Positions 35,141 to 43,317 of a stretch of 64,000 nt of DNA are shown here, in pieces. Origin of the DNA: an uncultured Lachnospiraceae bacterium. GTDB taxonomy: Bacteria; Bacillota; Clostridia; Lachnospirales; Lachnospiraceae. Position 1 is the first letter of the stretch, and each line of letters opens with the position of its first letter. Below the pieces are notes generated by a model, which made no database searches, was not told the origin of the DNA, and saw nothing but the letters and a program-made list of their open reading frames with translations. The stretch is taken from the NCBI GenBank assembly GCA_944383765.1, contig CALWQT010000001.1, positions 310,001 through 374,000 on the forward strand, given 5' to 3'. The position numbers and the translations under genes are program-made.

Positions 35141-36853
35141 ATGAACAAAAGAGTAAATCCCCATATTCTGGGAATGATTGCCATGGTCGCCGGGAGTGTT
35201 TTGGCCATTCGATTGTCCGGTATGGTTCCGCAGAAGGCAGAGATACCGGAAACAGTAGCAGCGACGGTATCAGAAGTCCCAGAGGTTAAAGAACCGGAGA
35301 CTATCGTTCCGGAACGAGAAGTGCGACCGGATACATTGAACCTGGTATATGAGTTTCCGGAAGGAGCAGACGGATCCAATGTGCTTAACAGCATAATGGG
35401 AGAGATTTATCAGGAGTTAGAAATCATGGATCAAAACTGGCTGGAGAATATTTATAATCTGTCAGGCATGACGCCGGAGCAGATGGCCCAGACATTAGGA
35501 AGACCTGTTGAAACGGTGAGAGGGAGTTATGACCCGAGGAATGCTAATCAGAACAAAGAGGATCCAGCCACTTGGAAAATTGAAGATTGGAAGAGGATTC
35601 AGATTACCATATTAGATGGAGAACAGACCCAGGCCCAGGGAGATTCCAATGTAAAGAAAATTCTGTCTATGGCAAATGTCTATTCTTATTATCACGATTA
35701 CAGAGATAAAGAACTGTTTCTGGAATATGCAAAAGAATTGTGGAATGCTTCTCACAGCTATACCGTTACCATGAGTGATGTTTATTACTGTGATGGCTGT
35801 CTGGACAAAACCGAGGAAGAAGAACTGGAAGAGGAAATTGCCCAGATGGAATCGGAAGAACGCAATGGATTTGGACAGGGAAATGACCAGCAGGAAGCAC
35901 AGCTAATAAGTCAGGAAACGGCAGGAATATCTGAAACATCTGCGGCAGTGGTGTCTGCGGAAAATACGGGTTCTCCGGAAGAATTAGGTGATGTTCCTCA
36001 GGAGGTCATATACAGTCAGTCGGCTGTTTCTACCGCTTCAGAAATGTCAGGTCCCGGAGTCAGAATCCAGGAACTGGAAAATCAGGAAGCTACAGAAGAG
36101 GCTACAGAAGCAGCCGCAGAGGAGGTACAGGAGGAAACTTATCTGTGCCCGGGCCATATTGATCTGAATATTACTGTACATATAATGGGAGCGGAAGATG
36201 AAGAAAGCTTGTATCGCCTGGACAGCCGCGGAAATACTGCCACAGAAAACTGGCCGGGGTGGACGGAAGAGACCAGGGGATATGTAAACAGCCTTATGGC
36301 ACAGGATTGGTATGAGGAATATGGATTGACGATTTCGGATATTTCTCTTCAGCCTCCTATATCCAGTGAGCAAATCGATGCTTATATGGCAGATCTTCCG
36401 GAGGGAACTTCCCAGGAACGCAAGAATATTGTTCAGTTCGCATTGGAGTCAGTCGGAAGAATTCCTTATTATTGGGGAGGAAAACCAGTGACAAAAGGAT
36501 ATCTGGGAAATATGTTCGGAACCGTTACAGAACCGGATCATGCAGGAAGAAATAGAAAAGGGTTGGATTGTTCCGGCTGGATCAACTGGGTATACTGGTC
36601 AGTAACCGGAGAATGTCCTACACAGGAGGGAACATCAGGTCTGATCCGCTGCGGTACTGGTATTCCCAGAAGCCAGCTGCAGCCGGGAGATATTGTGGTC
36701 CGTACTGGTTCCAATGCCCATGTGATCATGTTTTTAAATTGGACGGCTGATGGGAAAATGAGATGTGTTCATGAAACCAGTGGGGCTTTTAATAATGTAG
36801 TTGTCAGCGAGATGGACGCTAACTGGAAATATTGCAGAAATCTGTTGGATTAA
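35141..36853 (+). CDS. Secreted NlpC/P60 peptidase-like cell-wall protein
   Basis: A 570-residue exported protein. I use the ATG at 35141 because AAAAAGGA lies about 11 bases upstream; the ATG at 35129 touches it. An N-terminal signal/anchor (ILGMIAMVAGSVLAIRLSG) is followed by a Pro/Glu/Val-rich linker and a central region of unknown fold. An acidic low-complexity stretch comes next (about residues 225-330), and the NlpC/P60 domain occupies about residues 425-570. The catalytic Cys is in RKGLDCSGWINWVYW, and the His in SNAHVIMFLNW, with LQPGDIVVRTG between. Probably a peptidoglycan endopeptidase or amidase. The LCP gene follows 25 bases downstream, so the two are likely co-expressed. Confidence 0.85.
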   Translation: MNKRVNPHILGMIAMVAGSVLAIRLSGMVPQKAEIPETVAATVSEVPEVKEPETIVPEREVRPDTLNLVYEFPEGADGSNVLNSIMGEIYQELEIMDQNWLENIYNLSGMTPEQMAQTLGRPVETVRGSYDPRNANQNKEDPATWKIEDWKRIQITILDGEQTQAQGDSNVKKILSMANVYSYYHDYRDKELFLEYAKELWNASHSYTVTMSDVYYCDGCLDKTEEEELEEEIAQMESEERNGFGQGNDQQEAQLISQETAGISETSAAVVSAENTGSPEELGDVPQEVIYSQSAVSTASEMSGPGVRIQELENQEATEEATEAAAEEVQEETYLCPGHIDLNITVHIMGAEDEESLYRLDSRGNTATENWPGWTEETRGYVNSLMAQDWYEEYGLTISDISLQPPISSEQIDAYMADLPEGTSQERKNIVQFALESVGRIPYYWGGKPVTKGYLGNMFGTVTEPDHAGRNRKGLDCSGWINWVYWSVTGECPTQEGTSGLIRCGTGIPRSQLQPGDIVVRTGSNAHVIMFLNWTADGKMRCVHETSGAFNNVVVSEMDANWKYCRNLLD

Positions 36854-36878
36854 ACATAAAAATCGTGGAGGAAGTCAA

Positions 36879-38345
36879 ATGGGTTACGAATATGAAGATG
36901 AATTGGAACGGATGAAAAAGCGGAGGTCTGCATCCCGCAGAAAAGAGAGTGATTTTATCAATCGCCGTCAGGATCAGTTTGAAGAGAGGAAAATCCGAAG
37001 GGCAAGAGCTCTCAGAAAAAGAAGAAAAAAACAAAAAATGATGCGTATAGCTGCAGTGATAGCTGTAGTGCTGGTGATTTTTGCCGGAATCAGCCTGTTC
37101 AAAGGACTGACAGATGATGGCTACTGGACGATAGCAGTTTTTGGTGTGGATTCCAGAGATGGTAATCTGGAAAAAGGAGCCCTATCTGATGTGGAGATGA
37201 TCTGCAATATTGATAAGAAGACTGGGGAGATCCAGTTGGTATCCGTATATCGTGACACCTATTTGAAAATTGATTCGGATGGTACTTATCACAAAATCAA
37301 TGAAGCATATTTAAAAGGAGGGCATGAGCAGGCGGTCAGTGCCCTGGAAGAAAATCTGGATCTGAAATTTGATAATTATGCTACGTTTAACTGGAAAGCA
37401 GTAGCCGATGCTATTAATATTCTAGGAGGAATTGATCTGGAGTTAAGTGATGCGGAATTTGCCTATATCAATTCTTTTATTACAGAAACTGTGGAATCTA
37501 CCGGAATTCCTTCCCAGCATCTGGAGCATGCAGGAATGAACCATCTGGATGGTGTACAGGCTGTTGCCTATGCCAGACTGCGTTTGATGGATACCGATTT
37601 TAATCGTACTGCCAGACAGCGGAAAGTGATTACTCTGGCCATGGAAAAGGCAAAAACGGCAAGCTTTTCAGAACTGAATAATATTCTGGTTACCGTTCTT
37701 CCTCAGATTTCCACAGACCTGGGAATTGGAGATCTGATTCCGTTGGCTAAAAATGTAAATAAATATACGATTACAGAGACAACAGGTTTTCCGTTCTCCA
37801 GGGAAACGAAAAAGATTGGAAAAATGGATTGTGTCATACCAACTACGTTGGAAAGCAATGTAGTAGAGCTCCATAAACTGTTATATGGAGATGAATCTTA
37901 TACAGCGCCGGAATCGGTGAAAAAGATCAGCCGGAAAATCGGAGAGGACAGTGGACTGACAGAAGCAGGTGAAAAGGCTCCGGAAGCAGGAACAGGCGGA
38001 GGCAAGGTTCCTTCCAAAACAGAAGCTGTTCCTGAGACTGAGCCGGTTACAGAACCAAGTACAGAAGAGTCTTCCAGTGAATCTATGTCAGAACCGGAGA
38101 CCATAGAGCCCAATGATCTGGAAACTGAAGAAAGCAAGGAACAGGAAACAGAATCAGAGGAAAATGGCCCTGGAAGTGATTTAAAGCCGTCTGTACCGGA
38201 AACTGAGGAATCCAAAGAATCAAAACCGGCGGAAACTACAAAAGCCCAGGAAGAAACCCAGGATCCCAATTATGGAAAAGATTCTGTGGTTACGGAACCT
38301 GCATCGGAAGATTCAGCCGGAGGACCAGGGGAAAGCGTTTCCTGA
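36879..38345 (+). CDS. LCP (LytR-CpsA-Psr) family protein
   Basis: LCP enzymes transfer undecaprenyl-linked glycopolymers to peptidoglycan. The ATG at 36879 follows GTGGAGGAAG. A strongly basic cytoplasmic segment (residues 1-48) precedes one membrane helix (MRIAAVIAVVLVIFAGISLF). The LCP domain follows with FGVDSRDGNLEKGALSDVEMI, VSVYRDTYLKI, HKINEAYLKGG, LDGVQAVAYARLRLMDTDFNRTARQRKVI, which contain the expected Asp/Arg positions. The last roughly 130 residues are rich in Glu, Ser, Thr and Pro and probably disordered. 488 residues. The older name 'LytR transcriptional regulator' does not apply. Confidence 0.9.
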   Translation: MGYEYEDELERMKKRRSASRRKESDFINRRQDQFEERKIRRARALRKRRKKQKMMRIAAVIAVVLVIFAGISLFKGLTDDGYWTIAVFGVDSRDGNLEKGALSDVEMICNIDKKTGEIQLVSVYRDTYLKIDSDGTYHKINEAYLKGGHEQAVSALEENLDLKFDNYATFNWKAVADAINILGGIDLELSDAEFAYINSFITETVESTGIPSQHLEHAGMNHLDGVQAVAYARLRLMDTDFNRTARQRKVITLAMEKAKTASFSELNNILVTVLPQISTDLGIGDLIPLAKNVNKYTITETTGFPFSRETKKIGKMDCVIPTTLESNVVELHKLLYGDESYTAPESVKKISRKIGEDSGLTEAGEKAPEAGTGGGKVPSKTEAVPETEPVTEPSTEESSSESMSEPETIEPNDLETEESKEQETESEENGPGSDLKPSVPETEESKESKPAETTKAQEETQDPNYGKDSVVTEPASEDSAGGPGESVS

Positions 38346-38376
38346 TTGATTGTTTTATAAAATGAGTTGGCTTTTT

Positions 38377-38418
38377 CAATCTGGACTTTGATGACAGAAA
38401 ATGCCAAAGTTCAGATTG
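38377..38418. repeat. 14-bp inverted repeat upstream of ttcA
   Basis: CAATCTGGACTTTG (38377-38390) and CAAAGTTCAGATTG (38405-38418) pair over all 14 positions with one G-T wobble, around a 14-base loop. No T-run follows on either strand, so it is not a standard terminator. It may be an RNA structure or an LCP-gene 3' end stabiliser. Confidence 0.7.
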
Positions 38419-38433
38419 GAGATTATTAGATAT

Positions 38434-38455
38434 AACTATTCGCGAAAGAATAGTT
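38434..38455. repeat. 8-bp inverted repeat upstream of ttcA
   Basis: AACTATTC (38434-38441) and GAATAGTT (38448-38455) are perfectly complementary around GCGAAA, which contains a GCGA/GAAA-like tetraloop. It lies 15 bases after the longer inverted repeat and about 50 bases before the ttcA start. It could be an operator dyad or a stable RNA hairpin. Confidence 0.6.
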
Positions 38456-38505
38456 TAACGCATAGTTTCAAAAGAAAGTACTGGAAAGGCGGTTGATTCC
38501 CTATT

Positions 38506-39234
38506 ATGGATTTACAGCGACTGATGAGCCTGACCCGTCAGGCGATTGACAAATATCATATGATTGAGGACGGTGATCATATTGCCATTGGAGTTTCCGG
38601 AGGTAAAGACAGCCTGACCCTGTTGTATGCGTTGCATGGCTTACAAAGATTTTATCCGAAAAAATTTCAGTTATCTGCCATAACAGTGGATCTGGGACTG
38701 GGAAATATGAACCTCTCTCCTGTTGAGGCTTTATGTGAAGAACTAGGTGTTCCTTACACCATCATTCCTACCGAAATTGGAGCAATCTTATTCCAGGTAC
38801 GGGAAGAATCCAATCCCTGTTCCCTTTGTGCAAAAATGCGGAAAGGTGCTTTGAATGAAAAAGCCAAGGAATTGGGCTGTAATAAAGTAGCTTATGCCCA
38901 TCATAAGGAGGACCTGATTGAAACGATGCTGATGTCTTTGATCTATGAAGGCAGATTTCATGCATTCTCTCCTTACACCTATCTGGATCGTATGGATCTG
39001 ACTGTAATCCGTCCACTTATGATGGTTCCGGAGTCAGATGTGATTGGATTTCAGCGAAAATATAATCTTCCCGTTTGCAAAAATCCCTGTCCCATGGACG
39101 GTCATACGAAACGGGAATATGTTAAAAATTTGACAAAACAGCTGGAACGGGAGAATCCAGGCGTAAAATCCAGATTATTCCGTGCCATCCTGGAAGGAAA
39201 AATAAACGGCTGGCCGCTGGTGGAGGAAAAATAA
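38506..39234 (+). CDS. ttcA: TtcA-like tRNA 2-thiolation protein
   Basis: PP-loop ATPase of the TtcA/TtuA group, which thiolate tRNA bases using a 4Fe-4S cluster. The PP-loop is IAIGVSGGKDSLTLLYAL (residues about 27-44). A CxxC appears in NPCSLCAKMRKGAL, then GCNKVAYAHHKEDLIETMLMSL and a C-terminal PVCKNPCPMDG that may supply the third cysteine. 242 residues. Target base (2-thiocytidine 32 or other) cannot be told from sequence. AAAGGCGG lies about 11 bases before the ATG. A 160-base leader with two hairpins precedes it. Confidence 0.82.
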   Translation: MDLQRLMSLTRQAIDKYHMIEDGDHIAIGVSGGKDSLTLLYALHGLQRFYPKKFQLSAITVDLGLGNMNLSPVEALCEELGVPYTIIPTEIGAILFQVREESNPCSLCAKMRKGALNEKAKELGCNKVAYAHHKEDLIETMLMSLIYEGRFHAFSPYTYLDRMDLTVIRPLMMVPESDVIGFQRKYNLPVCKNPCPMDGHTKREYVKNLTKQLERENPGVKSRLFRAILEGKINGWPLVEEK

Positions 39235-39235
39235 G

Positions 39236-40291
39236 ATGTCCAATCTGCCTTATTACGAACAGAAAGATATTGAAAACGTGAAAAAACTGAGAGATCTGAT
39301 CCGTGAACTGCCGCCCTTCTGTGCTGAATTTTTCAGAGGGATTGAGCCTCGTACGTCATCCAGGACCAGGATTGCATACGCATATGACCTGAAAATCTTT
39401 TTTGAATTCTTACAGAAAGAGAATCCGGTACTCTCCCATCTGTCTGTCCGGGAAATCTCTCTGGACCATCTGGAGCAGCTTACTGTCACAGATCTGGAAG
39501 AATATATGGAGTATCTGAAATACCGTTTTAATGAAAAAAATCAGGAAGTGGTCAATAAAGAACGGGGAATTATGAGGAAAATCTCTTCGCTGAAAAGTTT
39601 CTATAACTATTTTTTCCGTAATGAAAAGATACGCACGAATCCGGCTGCCCTGGTTCGTATGCCCAAGCTTCATGAGAAAGAAATTATCCGTCTGGATATT
39701 GATGAAGTGGCCGAACTTCTTGATGAAGTGGAACAGGGAAATTCCCTGACAGATAAACAAAAGGCATTTCATGAAAAGACGAAGGTAAGAGATCTGGCCA
39801 TTCTTACTCTTCTGCTGGGAACGGGAATCCGTGTATCAGAATGTGTAGGACTGGATATCGCCGATGTGGATTTTAAAAATGGTGGAATCCGGATACACAG
39901 AAAAGGAGGAAAGGAAGTAACGGTATACTTTGGTGACGAAGTAGAAGAAGCACTTCTCTCCTATCTGGAAGAACGGGAGGGGGTTCAGCCGGAAAGCGGT
40001 CATGAAGAGGCCCTGTTCCTTTCTCTTCAGAGGAAACGGATGTCTGTCCGCAGCGTGGAAAATCTGGTAAAAAAATATGCGAAGATCGTGACACCGTTGA
40101 AAAAAATCACGCCCCATAAGCTGAGAAGTACTTACGGCACCAATCTGTACCGTGAAACAGGAGATATTTATCTGGTGGCCGATGTTCTGGGACATTCCGA
40201 TGTAAATACGACGAAAAAGCATTATGCAGCCCTGGAAGATGAGCGACGCCGAAGCGCCAGAAATGCAGTGCGGCTCAGGGAGCAGGAATAA
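39236..40291 (+). CDS. Xer-type tyrosine recombinase
   Basis: A 351-residue site-specific recombinase. The N-terminal SAM-like core-binding domain (residues about 10-130) includes SSRTRIAYAYDLKIFFEFL. The catalytic domain has the Arg in LGTGIRVSECVGLDIADV, a Lys in IHRKGGKEVTVYF, HKLR (TPHKLRSTYGTNLY), and the closing LGHSDVNTTKKHYAAL with the nucleophile Tyr. All catalytic residues are present. It starts 1 base after ttcA (GGAGGAAAA upstream) and ends at a strong terminator; no attachment sites, phage or integron genes are nearby. It may be the chromosome-dimer resolvase or a paralog; no dif-like site was recognised. Confidence 0.85.
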   Translation: MSNLPYYEQKDIENVKKLRDLIRELPPFCAEFFRGIEPRTSSRTRIAYAYDLKIFFEFLQKENPVLSHLSVREISLDHLEQLTVTDLEEYMEYLKYRFNEKNQEVVNKERGIMRKISSLKSFYNYFFRNEKIRTNPAALVRMPKLHEKEIIRLDIDEVAELLDEVEQGNSLTDKQKAFHEKTKVRDLAILTLLLGTGIRVSECVGLDIADVDFKNGGIRIHRKGGKEVTVYFGDEVEEALLSYLEEREGVQPESGHEEALFLSLQRKRMSVRSVENLVKKYAKIVTPLKKITPHKLRSTYGTNLYRETGDIYLVADVLGHSDVNTTKKHYAALEDERRRSARNAVRLREQE

Positions 40292-40295
40292 AAGA

Positions 40296-40323
40296 AAAGC
40301 AGCCAATCATGGCTGCTTTTTGT
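40296..40323. terminator. Bidirectional terminator between recombinase and helical-bundle gene
   Basis: AGCAGCC (40298-40304) pairs with GGCTGCT (40311-40317) around AATCAT, flanked by AAAA and TTTTT, so it works for both convergent genes. Confidence 0.9.
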
Positions 40324-40327
40324 TTTC

Positions 40328-40762
40328 CTACAAAAACCGGCTGATATCCACAGCCAATGTCCGTTCCAGCTGAATCAAACGTTTGGCGATATCCTTGGAG
40401 GATTCACTGGCTGCCTGATACTGATTCAGATATCGGCTCAGAGATTTGACGCCCATATTGCATCCGTCAGTAATCAGATCTGCTATGGTCTGGTCAGATT
40501 CATTGATCACCAGTTTTGCATTGGTTTTTATCCAGGACATACTTTTGGCAATCGGATTTGGGTCTTTTCCATCGTCATGGTAATCACTGAGCAGAGCCTG
40601 GATTTTGTTGCCTAATCGATTATGTTCTTCCTTACATTTGGAAAGGGACGCCTGCAGACTGGGATCTTTTACATATTCTAGAACATCACTGATAGCGGAA
40701 ACTCCCATTTTAATCCCAGCATCACATTCCCGGAGTAATTTTATGGTATCATCTTCGATCAT
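40328..40762 (-). CDS. Predicted helical-bundle protein of unknown function
   Basis: A 144-residue, almost wholly helical soluble protein. Helices run through DDTIKLLRECDAGIKMGVSAI, the QASLSKCKEEHNRLGNKIQALL segment, MSWIKTNAKLVINES, then TIADLITDGCNMGVKSLSRYLNQY and a last helix SSKDIAKRLIQLERTL. This spacing recalls ferritin-like four-helix bundles such as DUF2383, but a full metal-ligand set (ExxH pairs) is not evident: KEEHNRLG gives only one. AGAAGGAGAG precedes the start. It lies downstream of the Tet-like gene on the same strand. Confidence 0.7.
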   Translation of the reverse strand: MIEDDTIKLLRECDAGIKMGVSAISDVLEYVKDPSLQASLSKCKEEHNRLGNKIQALLSDYHDDGKDPNPIAKSMSWIKTNAKLVINESDQTIADLITDGCNMGVKSLSRYLNQYQAASESSKDIAKRLIQLERTLAVDISRFL

Positions 40763-40827
40763 AGTAGGTTCTCTCCTTCTTGTTTCGTCTGTAGAGAGTA
40801 TTCCCAGCTGTTATAATGGTTATTCCT

Positions 40828-42783
40828 TTATTTTTTCAGGCAATGCATCTGTGCCTCGGCTTCTTCCCAGGGAACAATAACGGCAGAGCCTTTTCTGCAG
40901 AAAACAGAAGAGGCAGGGGCTTCCAGATCATGGTCAGGCTGATAGCCGGTTTTCTGAATGACGTCATCTGAGTTATGACACGGGCGGTATCCATCAAAAT
41001 CCAGAGCCAGTACCCCGGTTCCGTGGCTTAAGATTGCCAGTTCTTCACCATAGTTCATAAATTCAGAAGCCGGGCCTGTTCCAGTTATTTCGGTCATTTC
41101 TCCATCGGTGGACGGAGGCTGAAAATCGCCATGATATTTGGAAATATCAGTCAGTATTTTTCCGGTATATTCAGACGGAACATGAATAGAAAAACGGTAA
41201 TACGGCTCCAGGAGGATATTTTCTGCCTTATGAAGGCCATGGCGGATGGCCCGATATAAGGCCTCTCTGAAATCACCGCCTTCCGTATGTTTTATGTGGT
41301 ACAGGCCATCTATAAGCACGATGTGGACGTCAGTAAGAGGAGAACCAGTGAGAATGCCTTTATGTTCTTTTTCAAAAACATGGGTCTGTATCAGGCTTTG
41401 ATAATTTGCAGGAAGACGGTCCACATGGCATTCGCTGGAAAAGGTAATACCGGATCCGGGATTTCCCGGTTCCAGACGAATGGCAGCTTCTGCATAATGC
41501 CTGAGAGGTTCAAAATGTCCATATCCCATGACTGGAGAAGCGATGGTTTCCATATAGAGGACTTCCGGTGAAGAAAAACTGACGGTGATCCCGAAACGCC
41601 GTAACAGGGAATCAGTCAGTACTTCCAACTGTATCCGTCCCATTACATGAATGGTAAGCTGATGGAGAGAGTTATCCCACTTTACCTGCAGCTCCGGCTC
41701 TTCCGCTTCCAGAATGGAAAATGCATGAAGAATATCCTGGATAGAGACAGCAGGATCAAAATTTACTTTTGCCTGAAGGACAGCGCTTCCATGGTGTTCT
41801 GACGCATTTGAAGCCTCTCCAATACCCTCTCCTGCTTTTAAGGAAGAAATTCCCGTTACAGCAATCAAATCCCCGGCACAGGCCTGTGATACAGTTGTAT
41901 AACGGTGCCCGCTGTAAAGGCGTATCTGGTTGACTTTTTCTGTGTTCAGAAGGCTGCGGACCGATAGATGTCCGCCGGTTAACTTTAAGAATGTCAGGCG
42001 TTCTCCATCTCCGCTGTGGCGTATTTTATATACACGCCCGGATAAAGGGCTGCCTTTCTGGTAATCTGTATTTACAAGAGAAGAAAAGAGAGAGAGGAAA
42101 TTTGGGATTCCGTCTCCCCTGAGTGCGGATCCGCCCATACAGGGATAGCAATGACAATTTTGTATCATGGAAAGCAATACGGGACGAAGCCGGAGAAAAT
42201 CCAGATTCCCTTCCAGATAATCTTCCAGAATGGCTGGCTCCTCTTCTGCTGCAGCCATGATCAGAGACTCCGGAAATTCCGGATTGCAGTCTGTTGCATC
42301 AAAAGTATCCTGAAGAGACTTAAAATCACAGATGCAAGGAGAAAAACGTTCCTGAAGCTGAGCCAGGACCTGGCTATAGTCAGCGTTGTCACGATCCAGT
42401 TTATTGATAAAAAAGAATACAGGAATGTTTCTGGTATGGAACAGATTCCATAAAGTTTCTGTGTGAGGCTGTATACCGTCAGTTCCGCTGATCAGCATGA
42501 CAGCATAATCGATAATATCCAGCGTACGGTACACGTCAGAGGAAAAATCTGCATGCCCGGGAGTATCGATTAAAAAGAAAGTATTTTCTCCCAGCTGAAA
42601 TACAGCCTGTTCCGAAAACACGGTAATACCTCTTTCTTTTTCGATATCGTTGCAGTCAAAAAGGCTGTTTTGCTCATTCACATTTCCTGGCAGCCTCACA
42701 GCTCCTGCCTGAAACAGTAACTGATCGGAAAAGGTAGTCTTGCCGGAATCTACGTGGGCAAAAATTCCAAATGTAATTTTCAT
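40828..42783 (-). CDS. Tet(M)-like ribosomal GTPase (EF-G paralog)
   Basis: A 651-residue translational GTPase with the length and layout of ribosomal-protection proteins. G motifs: GIFAHVDSGKTTF (G1), ERGITVFS (G2), LIDTPGHADFSSDVYR (G3) and FFINKLDRDNADY (G4). Domains II-V follow, with QVKWDNSLHQLTIHVMGRIQLEVL in domain III. In domain IV, the loop that in Tet(M)/Tet(O) reads YSPVSTPADF and reaches the tetracycline site is replaced by HIKHTEGGDF. The C-terminal tail also differs from Tet(M). Tetracycline protection is therefore doubtful; a housekeeping or stress role on the ribosome is as likely. No transfer genes flank it. Confidence 0.85.
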   Translation of the reverse strand: MKITFGIFAHVDSGKTTFSDQLLFQAGAVRLPGNVNEQNSLFDCNDIEKERGITVFSEQAVFQLGENTFFLIDTPGHADFSSDVYRTLDIIDYAVMLISGTDGIQPHTETLWNLFHTRNIPVFFFINKLDRDNADYSQVLAQLQERFSPCICDFKSLQDTFDATDCNPEFPESLIMAAAEEEPAILEDYLEGNLDFLRLRPVLLSMIQNCHCYPCMGGSALRGDGIPNFLSLFSSLVNTDYQKGSPLSGRVYKIRHSGDGERLTFLKLTGGHLSVRSLLNTEKVNQIRLYSGHRYTTVSQACAGDLIAVTGISSLKAGEGIGEASNASEHHGSAVLQAKVNFDPAVSIQDILHAFSILEAEEPELQVKWDNSLHQLTIHVMGRIQLEVLTDSLLRRFGITVSFSSPEVLYMETIASPVMGYGHFEPLRHYAEAAIRLEPGNPGSGITFSSECHVDRLPANYQSLIQTHVFEKEHKGILTGSPLTDVHIVLIDGLYHIKHTEGGDFREALYRAIRHGLHKAENILLEPYYRFSIHVPSEYTGKILTDISKYHGDFQPPSTDGEMTEITGTGPASEFMNYGEELAILSHGTGVLALDFDGYRPCHNSDDVIQKTGYQPDHDLEAPASSVFCRKGSAVIVPWEEAEAQMHCLKK

Positions 42784-42861
42784 ATTAAACTCCTCGGTAT
42801 GAAGTCATGATATAGCAATACCATATATATACCACGAAAAAGGAATTCTGCCCAGAGAAAA

Positions 42862-43146
42862 TCATTCAAAATATACGACAGTAAGATACTGCCCGCTGTG
42901 AATGGTATCTGAGGAAAGACGGTTCATAGACCGGAGTTCGGACATATACTCTTCCACTGTCATGAATCCATTATGATATTCCTGAGCTATGCTCCACAGA
43001 CTGTCTCCGGATTCAATCAGGATGCTTTTATAATAACGATTGCAGGAAACAGGAGATTCTTTTGCCATAACGTGATCCAGGGAACGTCCCAACAAAGAGA
43101 TACTGATAAAAATGACAAGGAAAAAAAATACGAACAGCTTTTTCAT
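42862..43146 (-). CDS. YneA-like LysM protein, probable SOS-induced division inhibitor
   Basis: A 94-residue protein read divergently from lexA. The ATG at 43146 follows TTGGAGGGAG; the frame is open upstream but that region is promoter. An N-terminal membrane helix (LFVFFFLVIFISISLLG) is followed by a short spacer and a LysM domain: SILIESGDSLWSIAQEYH, YMSELRSMNRL and IHSGQYLTVVYFE. Bacillus YneA has the same design, genomic place and LexA control, and blocks septation during DNA damage. The identification rests on architecture and regulation rather than close sequence identity. Confidence 0.85.
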   Translation of the reverse strand: MKKLFVFFFLVIFISISLLGRSLDHVMAKESPVSCNRYYKSILIESGDSLWSIAQEYHNGFMTVEEYMSELRSMNRLSSDTIHSGQYLTVVYFE

Positions 43147-43173
43147 AACTAACACTCCCTCCAACATTAAATA

Positions 43174-43187
43174 CGAACATATGTTCT
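43174..43187. promoter_or_regulatory. LexA (SOS) box 1
   Basis: CGAACATATGTTCT at 43174-43187, 13 of 14 to the palindrome CGAACATATGTTCG. It lies about 28 bases before the yneA-like start, inside its leader. Confidence 0.9.
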
Positions 43188-43197
43188 TTATGGCGTT

Positions 43198-43226
43198 ATT
43201 ATAACACTCGAACATATGTTTGTCAA
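43198..43226 (-). promoter_or_regulatory. Consensus sigma-A promoter of the yneA-like gene
   Basis: On the minus strand TTGACA (43226-43221), exactly 17 bases, and TATAAT (43203-43198): both hexamers perfect. LexA box 2 covers part of the -35 and the spacer, so LexA binding should block RNA polymerase. Confidence 0.92.
43209..43222. promoter_or_regulatory. LexA (SOS) box 2
   Basis: CGAACATATGTTTG at 43209-43222, overlapping the -35 and spacer of the yneA-like promoter. Confidence 0.92.
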
Positions 43227-43245
43227 TGATAAGAGAGAGGAAAAT

Positions 43246-43259
43246 CGAACAAAGGTTTG
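43246..43259. promoter_or_regulatory. LexA (SOS) box 3, weaker
   Basis: CGAACAAAGGTTTG at 43246-43259. The half-sites are kept but the centre departs from CATATG. It touches the lexA -35 at 43257. Confidence 0.75.
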
Positions 43260-43285
43260 CTTTTTTATCGAACATATGTTACTAT
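43257..43285 (+). promoter_or_regulatory. Promoter of lexA
   Basis: TTGCTT (43257-43262), 17-base spacer, TACTAT (43280-43285). LexA boxes 3 and 4 overlap both ends, as expected for autoregulation. Confidence 0.7.
43269..43282. promoter_or_regulatory. LexA (SOS) box 4
   Basis: CGAACATATGTTAC at 43269-43282, within the lexA promoter spacer and reaching its -10. Confidence 0.88.
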
Positions 43286-43317
43286 AGAAACAGAATATTA
43301 TGTTGAAGGAGAGCTTT

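Noticed and set aside
39236-40291. Recombinase as mark of an integrated element
   Set aside because: No direct repeats, tRNA target, excisionase, phage or cassette genes are around it; flanks are housekeeping genes.
40828-42783. Calling the GTPase a mobile tetracycline-resistance determinant
   Set aside because: No conjugation or insertion-sequence genes nearby, and the key domain IV loop is not kept.
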